Shown here: positions 41,950-52,870 of the stretch, piece by piece
Numbering within the stretch: position 1 is the first letter of the stretch
Layout: each line of letters begins with the position of its first letter
From: Phymatolithon calcareum
Taxonomy: Eukaryota > Rhodophyta > Florideophyceae > Hapalidiales
DNA: 64,000 bases
Direction: 5' to 3'
NCBI GenBank assembly: GCA_977006965.1
Contig: OZ345355.1
Coordinates: 2,976,001-3,040,000, forward strand
Program-made: the position numbers and the translations under genes
Notes under the pieces: generated by a model
Told to the model about the DNA's origin: nothing
Seen by the model: only the letters and a program-made list of their open reading frames with translations
Databases searched by the model: none

Positions 41950-42792
41950 AGCGGACGAGCGGGGACGAGCAGAAAAGAGCAGGTCAGCAGGCGGGCGGAC
42001 AACCAGACAAGCGCAGGTGTGCAGTATGCAATAGAGCGGCGGGCGAGAAGATGTGCAGACAGGCAAGCACAGGCGGGCACGTTTGCGATCGAGCGGCGAG
42101 CGGGTAGTTTAGCATGCAGAAAGCGCAGGCGGGCAGGTGGACGGGCACAGGCGGGCAGCCACAGACGAGCAGGCGGGTATGCACACACGGACAGGCGAGT
42201 AGCCACAGACGAGCAGGCGGGCATGCACACATGGGCAGGCGGGCAGGCACAGACGAGCAGGCAGGCAGCACAGACGAATAGGCGGGTATGCACAGACGGC
42301 CAGGCGGCTAGCCACAGACGAGTAGGCGGGCATGCACACACGGGCAGGCGGGCAGCACAGACGGGCAGGCGGTCAGCCACAGACAGGCAGGCGGGCAGCA
42401 CAGACGAGTAGGCGGGTATGCACAGACGGCCAGGCGGCTAGCCACAGACGAGTAGGCGGGCATGCACACACGGCAGGCGGGCAGCACAGACGAGCAGGCG
42501 GGCAGGCACAGACGGGCAGGCGAGCGGGCACAGACGAGCAGGCGGGCAGGCCCAGATGTGCAGGCCGGCAGACAGAGAGACAAGAGCAAGCGGCACGATT
42601 GTGATCCGGCGGGTAGGTGTGCGGGCAGGACGCATGTGGTTTATGATATTTGGGGGGCCGGCGCAAGCCCGCCGGCCTCGTTTTTCCACGTGTCAAAAAT
42701 TATTGTGGGTCCTCTGGTCGGGACCGGTGTGGGCCAGAAGGCCCGCAGTGTAAACACGGCGCGGAGATTTTAGCTGATGGTTAAGGTTGCCT
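41950..42792 (-). repeat. Right long terminal inverted repeat of the MULE
   Basis: Outer part (about 42600-42792) is the inverted match of 36399-36600. The inner part (about 41985-42600) is a degenerate array of GCAGGCGGG-type units mixed with CACAGACGAG and GGGCATGCACAC, with a higher-order repeat near 42260-42490. It is the counterpart of the perfect octamer array on the left, but has not been homogenised. Confidence 0.82.
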
Positions 42793-42801
42793 GTTGTGGA
42801 T

Positions 42802-43371
42802 ACGAATCAATGGGACAATTCTGTGAACATCATCACTGATATCATTGGCGTGTATATGATACTGTAGCCCTCTGTGAACAGATAGAGTCCTATGCGCAAC
42901 GTGGTACTGCTTTTCTGTATCTACGATGCACGGACTAGTGATGCTCTCCTCATTATACTGAGGGCCCCGTCAAACTTTGGCACTGCAGCATTTCGCGCAA
43001 ATGATGACTTCCACTACAATGAGGAGGGCATCATTTGCGTGAAATGCTGCAGTGCCAAGGTTTGACTGGTTTGACGGTCGGTGAGGCCGCGGTTGTGTTT
43101 GATGTTGCACAGCTTGATGATCTGGTTGGACGAACAGTTGCATTGATTCCATCTGCTTGTTGCTCGTTGTCTGCATCTCGGCCAGAAAGATATTCCGTTC
43201 TACGTTGAGGTACGATAGAGGTGCGAATCCCCGCTATTCAAAGCAGGAGCATCGCGCTAGACCTGTATTTACGTCACGGAGCCTCTATATGTGAATAGGC
43301 GTTGTCCACCCATTCGTGGACTAATGATTGTGCAGAGTTATCCTTCTCTATCACACTCCGACAACATCGAA
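42802..43371. other. Host segment upstream of the membrane-protein paralogue, copy 1
   Basis: Matches 54797-55383. It has no gene and contains a conserved hairpin (42969-43066). Confidence 0.55.
42969..43066. repeat. Long conserved inverted repeat (hairpin), copy 1
   Basis: Arms of 38 bp (42969-43006 GTCAAACTTTGGCACTGCAG...; 43029-43066) separated by about 22 bp. The second copy lies at 54983-55080. The few mismatches between the arms include a G-T pair. It may be a tiny foldback element or a small-RNA precursor. Confidence 0.75.
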
Positions 43372-44974
43372 ATAGACTTCTTGACGCCGATTCCACTGTT
43401 CGCCTTTAATGGTATGATATTCATTGCGATTAACGTGCTCTGGGTGTTCTTCGCCGAAGTCTTCGGGCGCAGGGGCTTCGAAATGTATTTAACTCGTCAA
43501 CTTCTGCTGGGCAGAGTATTGAGAATACAGGAGATGCCGTTGGGCCCGTTTTCATTTCATGCCTTCACGGACGGCACGAGGCGGATGGGGATCCAGATCT
43601 TGTTGCTATTCATGTTATTCTTCGGTGCATCGCTTACCCTTGAGTTTGGCTTCGATGCGGATACATACTTCACGTATACCGTCAAGTTCACCAGTGTAGT
43701 CGCTATCAATCAGGCTGGTGGAACGTTAACCGAGTTGCGGGACCGATGATTTCTTCTGGAGAATACAGGATGTTATATTGCGTATATGAACAGCTGTCTC
43801 GATTCAATGAAGGGTCATTTAGAGCAGTACGAGTCAAACTCATCGTCGTTGCCGCTCACTAGGAGATACAGCGGTGACTTCAAGATTTACTTTCCCGTCA
43901 CGAGTCAAAGCACTGGTCAGCCGTACTGCAGTAGTCGTGGTGCGAAAGTCAAGGGCGTCGTTGTGATGTTCGTGGGCATCAGCGCGGACAGGGACCGCGG
44001 TTTGAACGTGAACCGCGAGGAGAACATCAATCCCCATTTCGTCAACCTGGAAAGGGACATTTTACAAACTCTTGCCGTGCATCGCTCCGTGCCCGCATCT
44101 ACTTCGACCTTTGTCGATGCTTCGCTCACCCCGCGAAACATCACCGTCGCTCCAGGGATCGTGTGTAAAATGGGTCAAACGCAGCGCCAATTGTGCTTCA
44201 TTGAACAGCAACAGCCTTACGAGTTCAGAAAAGATGTTTTCACCCACGCACTTGTGCAGCAAAATTCGATGGACCCGAACGCATGGTTTGCGCACGCGCT
44301 TGTTCGGCAGCCTGATTCCGTACAGCAATTCGTTGACTACGGGTGGTACAAAACGTACGGATCACGCATTCCATACCGTGTGGAACATATGCCGATGGTG
44401 CTCTTCTACCTTGATGACGAAGGGTTGTCGTTAGGACCTTCGTTTTCCGTGTTGCAATCTGTGGGACACTTGCTCCGTGCCGGTCCGGGGTACCGATTCA
44501 GCGTTCGACGGACATTTGGATTGGCAGGTGAGGACAACAAAGTTCGGAAGAGCATAACAACTGGGGCCACTATAAGCTTTGCAGGGTGCGCTGCGATGGG
44601 GGCACATGGCTTGCTGTTACTCATCGTAATTGCCAAGTTCTTGTTCGAGTTGGGGGCCCAGTTTGTGATTAGGCGGCGCGCGCAAAGATGACCCTACCGC
44701 CGCTGAGGTGAAGGACTTGCCTTATCGGGCAGTGAAGGTGTCACGGCGAAGGCTGGAGCATCTGGTTGGAAGGTCAGAAAGGTCGTTTCATGTTGCCGGG
44801 GACGAAGAAGTTCGACTTTCCGTTGCTGTCGTGGGGGATGATATCGCTAAAGTTGAGCTTCTTGTAGAGGCGGATGCGGAAGAATTGATGCGTGCTCGGG
44901 GGCAATATGCGTACACCAGCTTGTTGACTTTGTTTGGCGGTTTGTATACTTTGAACAATCGTCGAGGATTCTAA
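43372..44974 (+). pseudogene. Paralogue of the 533-aa membrane protein, broken
   Basis: Follows the family over its full length. The ATG of the other copies is ATA here (43372-43374), a TGA stop stands at 43747-43749 where others read Gly in RDRGF, and a frameshift lies near 44676-44690 (GGCGGCGCGCGC). The promoter with the TATA-like box 56 bp upstream is missing, since the upstream sequence is of a different origin. The rest is well preserved, including the third hydrophobic segment and the C-terminal VEADAEELMRARGQ. Confidence 0.9.
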
Positions 44975-45137
44975 ATGATAGTCGAAAACTTTCTGCATCT
45001 TGGGTGCTGCCACTGAAGAACCACCCGACTTTCTTTTGTTTGCCGCGATTGGTGCGCCTTCCCTCGTGTTTACTGACATATTGGTGAACACAATGTTGTG
45101 CATGTGTATACGCGTGGAGCGGAGGCTATCCGGAAAA

Positions 45138-45335
45138 ATGTACCGTCGTCTTGAGGGTGCTCCCCCCTCGACAACAACTTCGTGGAACGCAGTGCAAAAT
45201 ACATCCGGAATGAAAAACTATTGCTCATCCTGTCGAAAAAAGCCCCGTAAAGGCTACTTCTATGGGAGTCCGACATTCTTGGATGATCTTGCAGAGGAGG
45301 TTCTCGACATCGTGTTACGCCATGTCAGGGCCTAA
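45138..45335 (+). CDS. Short conserved reading frame, possibly an F-box remnant (copy 2)
   Basis: A 65-residue frame from ATG 45138 (MYRRLEGAPP), open upstream as well. It shares MKNYCSSCR and FLDDLAEEVLDIVLRHV with 19769-19891. The extra Glu codon relative to that copy keeps the frame. The segment has the look of an F-box start, but the second half of such a domain is only seen in another frame. It is about 160 bp downstream of the membrane-protein pseudogene. Confidence 0.33.
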   Translation: MYRRLEGAPPSTTTSWNAVQNTSGMKNYCSSCRKKPRKGYFYGSPTFLDDLAEEVLDIVLRHVRA

Positions 45336-46204
45336 CCGTGCTGTCTCAAGTGGCAGAATCATGTTGCCGAATGTCCATGTCTCGAGTTGTGTAGAATGTG
45401 TTTCAGACTATTCTTAAAACCTGAAGCCAACTCGCTCTGCAGTAACGTGTCGCAGCCAGACTGTGTGAAAAGGCGGAAGTATGGACCGGTGCTAAAGCAA
45501 AAGGAAGAGTAAGATGTCAGAAACCAATACAGAATCTCCTTCATTGTGGCAAAAGATGAACTGTTGTCGGAGACGAGACCAAGACAAGAAGAAGGATTTT
45601 AACGGAGTTCCAAATTGATCTCCAATTAGCTGTAGGCTTGTCAATGTTGTGCTGGGCACCCGTGCAGAGAAAAGGTGCGACGTTTTTGACTGAAAAGGAC
45701 GAGATACAAGAAACAATCCGGTAGTGGACTCAGACGTCTGATCCTTACAAACCAAGAGCCCTTACCTTCCACAGCGCATTTGGACTGAGACGTGGGCACT
45801 GGAGGACCCTGCGCGCGCAACGTTTAGTCGGAAAATTCCGGAAGATCCACGCCTGGCTGCAGAAGTTCGAAGTATCGGCACCCGGTGCATCAGAACCGCG
45901 AGCCCTTCTGACCCTGCGGGTCGGATTGGTACCGCAACAACAGGAGCTTTGTTTGATAAGATTGGAGGACATAATGCTGTCGAACGTCAGGGTCACTTTG
46001 TTGGCCTCGTTGCTGAAAGTCTTTTTTCACCTGTGCGTTAGCCGTTGCTCTACATCGAGAGTCCGTTCATTACCTTGGAGGGCTGCTGATTTCGAGAAAC
46101 TTGGCTTTCATGTGCCCTTTACTGTGCAGTCTATTCGATTAATCCGATTCAACTGATGGAAACGACGGGAAGCTTGCAGTACGCACCTGAGAGATGACGA
46201 AATG
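45336..46204. other. Host flank, copy 2, with the hAT empty site
   Basis: Matches 19892-20428 joined directly to 22763-23061. The uninterrupted hAT target CCCGGTGC is at 45881-45888. No gene is supported; an 87-codon minus-strand frame (45492-45755) is broken in the other copy. Confidence 0.65.
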
Positions 46205-46731
46205 TCGACCAATCACTGACAAGCACATAGATTGTCGAAAAATAAATGGGCGAAAATTATTTTTTTCACTTTTGCCCGAAAACAATTAAAAACTCGTAAC
46301 AAACTTTACCGTTAGCCCCACGGTGGCCTCCCGGTCATACCGTAGGCAAGCAACGGCCCGTCTGCTTGACCGATCAAAATTACAGAAACGAAAAAAGTTT
46401 TCTTGTACGCGGTTGTTCTTTGTCCTTTTCTCCTTGGTGACCTTGCACGATTCTTACTTATAAATGCATCCAATCTCACCCTATTGGTTCAAACTCTACT
46501 CTATCATAATTGAATACCCTCGTATCAAGTACAACTCGATAAGAGGATTTTCACCATCCTGACCCCAATGTCCCATTCGGGTATCATATCATTCGATTTT
46601 GATCTCTTGTTATAACGACTTTTTATTATGATATCGCTATGATATTTTGATGCAATTTTGTTGGAACTTTTAAATATTGGAATGGAATTTTTACTTACTT
46701 TTTAGTTTTGTTTCTTGGTTAAGATGTACTA

Positions 46732-49076
46732 CAGTAATGACCACAATTAGTGCGGACCGCACTAATTAGGAACATGAAAATCCAAGCTGGAACCAACAAT
46801 TAGTGTGGACCGCACTATTCAGGAACCTGGTATACTATTTAGGAACCCGCACTAATAGTTGTGACCAACAATTAGTGCGCCAGGTTTATAGAAACACTAT
46901 TCTCGCGAGCAAGACGAGATATAAGAAAGGAAAGTACATATTGCTATTAGAAGACGACCGAGTGAATAAATTATACATCTTCCTGTATGTTCGCGGACTT
47001 CTCTCCAAGATCTGGTACTGGCTCCCCTTCGAAATGCACTTTATGCTCACGGACAATCTCTTGCAACTCTCTTTTCAACTGCGACACTTTCCACACCCCG
47101 TTTTCCATACCGAGACCGCATTGGAGCATTGATTTTCTGGCCATGGTCATTCCGTTCGTGTCTTTGATATTGTTCACTTCTCTAATAACATCAGCAGCCA
47201 GCCGCAAGAAATAACCCTTCCCGATATTTCTCAAGGCTCCTGAGTTCCTTCCATCCCGCCGGCCCGAGTCCTTGAAACCATTACCGCTCATGATCTGATT
47301 CAATTTTCGCTTCTCCCACTTCTCTCTCCAAACAGACTTGATTTTGGCTATTACAAAAGAACCAGCAGGCTGAATCTTATCGGTCGCATTGACGCCGGCT
47401 TTTCTGAAACGGTGAAACTCAGACAGAATCTGACCATAAAGCCATAAAACCCAAGGTGATGTGCGAGGACCTCTTCCAGATTGCGATTTTAGAGGAAATC
47501 GTCGATTTGTCGACGATTCAGAGCGCGGATTGCTCTGCGTGACGCTGATAGACAGAGGACCACAAAATTGAGAGCTTAAAATTGTCGCGTGCTGTTTACA
47601 CCACCGACTGCACTTAGAACTGTCATTCTTCGGTTTTCCATTAAAGATGTCCGGAAAGTGTTCGATTGTTCGTGCGATGTGAAGAATCGGTGTTTCGTTC
47701 TCAATCATCCACTTTACCACCTTTCTCCGCTCTTCCTTAGTGGACACCTTCTGCAATGCCCGCTTCCTTCCCTGCCGTAACGATGGTTCTGTCGTGGTAT
47801 TTAGGTCACGAAAAACAGCCGGAGGAGCACTTAGCGGGAAGGCCAGGACGGGTGGTGTGGGGTCGTGGCTAGGAATGGGCGTGCATAGACGGGTGTGTTC
47901 GTGATTGCGTGAATCGTCGTTCTTCTCTCCGTCTGGATCTACATGAAGGGGGACATGAGAATTGGAGAGCACAACGGCTAGAATAGGAAGAAGTGTGTTC
48001 TCCAAGTCGCCGTCAATGTCCGAGCTTACATAGATTTCGAGTAGAATTTTCCATTGCCTTGCGATTTTATTGCCAGGATATTTGCACAGAAACTCAAATA
48101 CAGCAGTGGAGGCTTCGGGAACTCTGTCCTTGTTTTCTGAGATGGTCGATTGTTCTTGTCGAAGCCCATACGCCAAAGGCGGCTTTTTAGAGCAATGAGC
48201 TCTTTTTCTTCGTCTTCCAGCATACCGTGAAGGATGATATTGCAGAACGGTATACTGCTGGAGGTGATGTTCAATATCGAGATTTTGTTTTTCTGATGAC
48301 CGGCTTCAGGTATCGCTCTTTAAATGCATTTTCAAATCGCTATTGTTCTTACAAAAAGTCATTAATAGTACACCATTGACGTAATGTATGCATCTCTTGC
48401 ACAGAAAAGGACAAAACTGGAGTTATGTTTTAACGAAGAGCGAAAGCATAAAGATTTTAACAAGAGATGGTTTGAAACTGGAGTTATGTTTTCTGGAGAC
48501 GTAACACGAGCTGCTGTAGATGAAGTGCTGATAGCACTGTGACAGCAGAGATAAACTTGCTTGTTTTAATTTCCGGGTAACTTATGCGTCTCGAATGCAG
48601 CACTTTACAGAGGTTTATAATGACAGCCTTACATAGTGTGAAAACGATTAAAATGTGTGCAGAGAACTACTGTAGTGCCTTACATATCCTCGGAATACAG
48701 TTGCTGCTCAGGTATCCAGCACCTTACTCGACACTCCATTTCCAGCACCACCTTGCAGAGTGTAAATGAAATTCCATGGAAGCAGACACCCAGCGATGCT
48801 CAGCACATAAAAGAGAGGCCCGTGCTAATGGATCTGAGGAGACTTTCCAAGCTACTGTCAGGTGGACAGTAGTACGTGGAAGATTTCAAGTTGAAAACAG
48901 CGCATGAGAATGATATAACCTTTCCGAAAAAAATTATTTTAGAGACCCTAATTAGTGCATCCACGCTAACAAAAAGAGGAGACAACAATTAGTGCGGCCC
49001 ACACTAATTTGGAATCTGACGTACTAATTAGGAACCCGCACTATTTAGGAATCCGCACTAATTGTGGTCGTTACTG
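46732..49076 (-). mobile_element. pogo-like DNA transposon, internally deleted, 2345 bp
   Basis: Inverted ends of 24 bp with one mismatch (46732 CAGTAATGACCACAATTAGT; right end CAGTAACGACCACAATTAGT on the other strand). TA is duplicated on both sides (46730-46731 and 49077-49078), and the empty site is at 23586-23587. The subterminal regions hold many copies of AATTAGTGCGG in both orientations (46748-46885 and 48975-49062), probable transposase-binding sites. Confidence 0.9.
46971..48223 (-). pseudogene. pogo-like transposase lacking its catalytic core
   Basis: The N-terminus probably starts at ATG 48223 (MLEDEEKELIALKSRLW), and a frame change near 48165-48185 leads into a 400-codon open frame ending at 46971. 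The N-terminal half carries KEERRKVVKWMIENE, FPDIFNGK and a WVLWLYGQILSEFHRFRKAG helix. Directly after this come NATDKIQPAGSFVIAKIK, GKGYFLRLAADVIREVNN and a C-terminal tail. As I remember the family, the latter parts follow the last catalytic residues, so the DDE core (roughly 200 residues) has been removed in frame. The product could still bind DNA and act as a repressor; that is inference. Confidence 0.62.
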
Positions 49077-49906
49077 TAGACTTAATTTCTTTAGGAACAA
49101 TTTGGCCTTACTCGGAGTGGTTTGCTCCGCATAGTCTTGCCTTCTCTAGCAAAGTGCAACGTCGGTTCGTCTTATATAGACGATGGTCGCATCTTACATT
49201 CTATACTAAACCTGTTTTTTAAATATAAAAAACCTGATTTAGATTTCATTTTCTATTTCATTGTTGAAATTTATTTTGGACCAATAAGACTACGATATAC
49301 AGAAACTTTGCATAAATGGCATTTTACACTACAGGTCTAGCATTTAATGTAATGCACAACGTAACCATCATATTTGTAGTACAAGTGCAACCATTGTAAC
49401 AGTAAAATCGTTACAATTGTCCCGTGTATAAATGGTAACTTGCGCAGTGTATGATTTTCGGATGTTCCCACAGAGGTACATGAATTTTGACTATTTTTAT
49501 TGCTCATAATCTGCGTCACTTCCCTCTCTCGTAATAAAAAACCAAGGATAATCATCTGAACGTTGGAACTGTGCATGAGACGTTCCATCTTCCTTCCAGT
49601 CATATAATATATTGCCCATCCCATGTTGTGAAGAGGCAATTTTGAATACTGCGCTGTATCATACGAAAGCGATTGCGGTCCATATACGCATGGACAGAAT
49701 CGTGCATTGTAGTCTGCAAACGCAGACATTTTCAAATATCTTTGCCTCCACAGACTTTACGTTCGAGGCTCGTCGTTATGCACAAACGACTGAGCGTTAT
49801 CAGCCGCTTCTCCTCACCTGAATTCTATTTTCCCGTTCGGCTTCCGCGCAAGCACTCAACCCCCAGTTGCACGTGCTTGTCGAGTTTCAACGACCTTCAC
49901 CTGATC

Positions 49907-49975
49907 ATGGATGAGCCTCGCGCTTCCTCTTCCTCTACCTTCGTCCCGATTTATGCAAACGATCCGGACCGTTAA
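49907..49975 (+). CDS. Short frame MDEP..., second copy
   Basis: 22 residues starting MDEPRASSSSTFV and ending ANDPDR before a stop. It is the counterpart of 24409-24567. Too short to judge. Confidence 0.15.
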   Translation: MDEPRASSSSTFVPIYANDPDR

Positions 49976-50311
49976 CGATTTATCGCTTCCTTGGCTCCTG
50001 CGCTTGCGGCTAATGCTAGACGAGGCCGTCGCAACAAACTCCAGTCTGGTCGTAAGAGTGTTCCGTAACGCTATATTCGGTCCACTTATGCACCGGCGCC
50101 GACGAAGTGAGGCTAAATTGCTGCGAGTGCGCTAGCGCGAGCAATATCCATGCAGGAACGTGCGGTTTCGCCCGCGCTCCGACGGAGTTACTTCGCGACA
50201 ATATCTGTGAAAGTGAGTAGGTATAGTTTTATCGAGCTTGCTTTTGATATCCTGAGATTTCTTTGCTGAGATAAATGCGTTTTCACTTTATCGATTCCCC
50301 AATGCTCCACG
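49976..50311. other. Left end of the copia 2 internal region
   Basis: No identified gene. A plus-strand reading contains ANARRGRRNKLQSGRKS-like basic sequence, broken by stops. Confidence 0.3.
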
Positions 50312-50700
50312 CTATCCCCTCTGTATTGACGATGTAGAGTTTACCGCGTCACAAACCAACCAAAACGTCCGTTTGTTTTGAAAATCGTCCACTAAAACAT
50401 CCGTGCGGTTAGCTATTGCGTTCCGGTATTTCTCCTTGGCGATCCATTCCTCGACCAGAGTTCGGAGTGTCGCAGTAGCGAGCATGCGGTGTAGCGCATT
50501 AACATTTTTGTCCTTGGTCAATGCGTCCACGATATTGTGCTCACTTCGAATCCATTAGATGCTCTCCATTTCTCCATTGCGATACGCCTCGCGAAGTCCG
50601 GAGATATCGATGAGAAGACACTTCTCCATCATCGAACGTAGCGTGATAATGGACTCAAACGGCGTGCGGAAGTCGGTGAAGGCATGAAGCGCGAGATTTC
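50312..50700 (-). pseudogene. Ty1/copia RNase H end fragment
   Basis: The minus strand reads LLIDISGLREAYRNGEMESI, a stop (50555-50557), then WIRSEHNIVDALTKDKNVNAL. This is the typical end of copia Pol, where the WI...N-AD-LTK motif closes RNase H. The stop makes it non-functional. Together with the Gag at 51950 it shows that element 2 lost most of Pol. Confidence 0.75.
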
Positions 50701-50939
50701 TCGATAACGTTAGAGAATTCGGATCTTATATGTAGCAATGTTAACATATAAATTATAGTACGATCGTATGATATTAATTCAATTTTCCATAATATAAAAA
50801 TGCTTTAATCTGACATGCAATTGAAACACGTGCTATTATTTTAATATTATCATTGCTAAACATGGGCTCCCGATTTACTGACGAACAGTACACTGACGGT
50901 ATGTACTGAGGCGAAACTTGCATCGTACCCATGCGCAGC

Positions 50940-51488
50940 GGCATACAGTTCTCACGCTTGCCCAGTTAATTAGAAACGGAAGAGTCCGACGAATCCGAAT
51001 CATCGGGATCATCGACGTCCTGAAAGGCACTCACGCTTGGTGCTGACGGAATTGAAGACTTTGAAGTCGGCGAGGACGAAGAGGATGGAGGCGAAGAAGG
51101 AAACCATTCTGCCTAACGGTTATCAACCTTCTCCTTCTTGACCTTCTGTGCCGTCTTCTTCTCCGGAGATGGATTTGCTGGTGTGAAGAGCCCTTCGAGG
51201 GAGCCCTTTTGCTCTCTACTATCGATAATCAACTCGTGAAGTCGGCATATCAACCATATTCCCATTTCCAGCGGAGCTCTGTTTTCCTTTGCGCTTCGCT
51301 GTCCAATTCACAGCTACTCAATAGAATTCCAGAAGTGCATACGTGGAAGGTACATAAACGTAATCGTTCTTCTTGGTGATACAAGTTGCAAGCTGCAACA
51401 TCCTTATCAAATAATGGGCATAGACGTAATTGATTTTCTGCAATATCGCCTCTCCCTCAATGACGCATGGAATTCGTCAGTTAAATAA
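50940..51488 (-). pseudogene. Copia 2 Gag downstream part, decayed
   Basis: Matches 32105-32700 of element 1 with many stops. The match ends near 50940, marking the internal deletion that joins Gag remains to the RNase H end. Confidence 0.5.
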
Positions 51489-51950
51489 TTATCCCGAGCA
51501 ATAGTCTGTGTACAGCTCCAGTGTCCGGTCCATCTCGCTAATACTGAAGGTGTACGAGACGGCGGCATCGGTGGAAACGGAATTTTTTATCGGGCGAGTA
51601 CTGAAAGGACTGGATGGTAACGGTACCATTTTCGAATTCTCTAAATCAGACGAGCTTGGACGCGCTGCCCTTTTCCGAGTTGCATGGCCAATTTCTCCCG
51701 CATGAGATAACCCTGCTTCGTCGGCAGGACCACGCAGAGGTTGCGATGGTCCCTCTGGTCTTTCTCGGCTTTCAAGCGATCTCACTAGCGAGCGGTTATC
51801 GGACGTCTGTTGATCGCCATGATTGCCTAAATCAGTGTGCTCATCGGCCAGGATGTCCAGCGACGTCAGTTTGCGAAGCAATGCGCGACTTTTCGCATTG
51901 TCTCCTCGACCACCGCGACTTCCACGACCATGACTGCCACGTTTAGTCAT
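51489..51950 (-). CDS. Copia 2 Gag N-terminal part
   Basis: A 153-residue frame from ATG 51950 beginning MTKRGSHGRGSRGGRGDN, rich in Arg, Gly and Ser at the start and followed by LQ/DR-rich sequence ending TLELYTDYCSG. Element 1 has the same sequence from 33200 with a stop after 14 residues. The position just inside the right LTR suggests the Gag start. No zinc knuckle lies within this piece. It probably has no function now. Confidence 0.45.
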   Translation of the reverse strand: MTKRGSHGRGSRGGRGDNAKSRALLRKLTSLDILADEHTDLGNHGDQQTSDNRSLVRSLESRERPEGPSQPLRGPADEAGLSHAGEIGHATRKRAARPSSSDLENSKMVPLPSSPFSTRPIKNSVSTDAAVSYTFSISEMDRTLELYTDYCSG

Positions 51951-52017
51951 ATTTTCGCGAGAAGATCTACTACTTTCCCGCGCGTGAAACTTAATGAGTC
52001 TATGAAAGACTTATGAG

Positions 52018-52490
52018 TGTCGAACAATCTGCTACAAGCGCATGCATGGTCGAAAATAAATGGGCGAAAAATAAAAAATTTCGCTTTTGCCCGTAAAAAT
52101 TAAAATTTCTTAAAAACATTACCGTTAGCCCCGCGGTGGCCTCCCGGTCACACCGTTCGTAAGCAAAGTCCCGTCTTCGTGGCCGATCAAGGTACAGAAA
52201 CGAAAGCAAGTTTTCTTGTACGCGGTTGTTCTCTGCCCTTTTCTCCTTGATGACCATGCACCATTAGTACTTATTAATGCATCCAATCTCACTCTATTGT
52301 TTCAAACTCTACTCTATCATAGTTGAGTACCCTTGTGTCGAATACAACTCAATAAGAGGAGAATCGTGCATTGTAGTCTCCAAACGCCGACTTTTTCAAA
52401 CGCCTGTAGCTCCGAAGCCTTGAAGTTTGAGGCTTACCGTTATGCGCAAACGACTCAGCGTTTTCAGTCCCTTCTCCTCATCTGATCACG
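52018..52490 (-). repeat. Probable LTR of copia element 2 (right copy)
   Basis: Starts TGTCGAACAATCTGC and matches 33272-33740 along its length, ending near CATCTGATCA. It lies about 70 bp upstream of the minus-strand Gag start. Confidence 0.5.
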
Positions 52491-52514
52491 TGAGCCTTAA
52501 TGAACAACATAGAT

Positions 52515-52870
52515 CAGGGGAATGTTATGGGGGGGAGTAACACTGATTTTTTTGTTTCAAAACCTCTCTGCAAAAGCATTGCATTGATATGCCGGCAAAA
52601 ATTATGATTTCAGGCTGTATCAATAATAACTCTTGTTTACAGAATATTTCTATTGTTTTTCACCACAAAATCGAATACTGCAACGAGAGCGACCGCTACA
52701 TTGGCAACTCCCAATGTTCCGGGAACGAGGGCCATATTTTCAGCTTTCGTTCTCCTTTTTATGAAGCAATTAATCCCTGCAAAATTATATCAAACACACA
52801 CTATAGACGCAAATCCAAAAAATCGGTATGATAAGGGGTTCGTGTTACTCCCCCCCATACCACTCCCCTG
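52515..52870. mobile_element. MITE, hAT-like ends, 356 bp
   Basis: Inverted ends of 29 bp with two mismatches (begins CAGGGGAATGTTATGGGG). The direct repeat CATAGAT stands on both sides (52508-52514 and 52871-52877). The first host copy lacks it (33733-33760). There is no coding capacity. CAGGGG ends and a 7-8 bp duplication suggest a hAT-type non-autonomous element, unrelated in sequence to the hAT at 20429. Confidence 0.85.

Larger units (their letters stand above)
36399..42792 (+). mobile_element. Mutator-like element (MULE) with long TIRs and two extra genes, 6394 bp
   Basis: The ends are inverted copies beginning AGGAAACCTTAACCATCAGC (left) and, on the other strand, AGGCAACCTTAACCATCAGC (right). 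They are flanked by the 9-bp duplication GTTGTGGAT (36390-36398 and 42793-42801). The empty site is present once at 54788-54796 in the second host copy. A 9-bp duplication, long TIRs and a MURA-type transposase together define a MULE. Inside are the transposase (37862-40364, +), a J-domain-like gene (40439-40993, -) and a histone H3 variant (41420-41854, +). Confidence 0.93.
46205..49830 (-). repeat. Probable LTR of copia element 2 (left copy), split by the pogo-like element
   Basis: 46205-46731 and 49077-49830 together match 23062-24330, including the ~800-bp middle. The interruption is the element at 46732-49076. Confidence 0.5.

Noticed and set aside
41844-42604. Several 75-185 codon frames on both strands
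   Set aside because: Produced by the degenerate G-rich array in the right TIR; Cys/Pro/Ala-rich low complexity.
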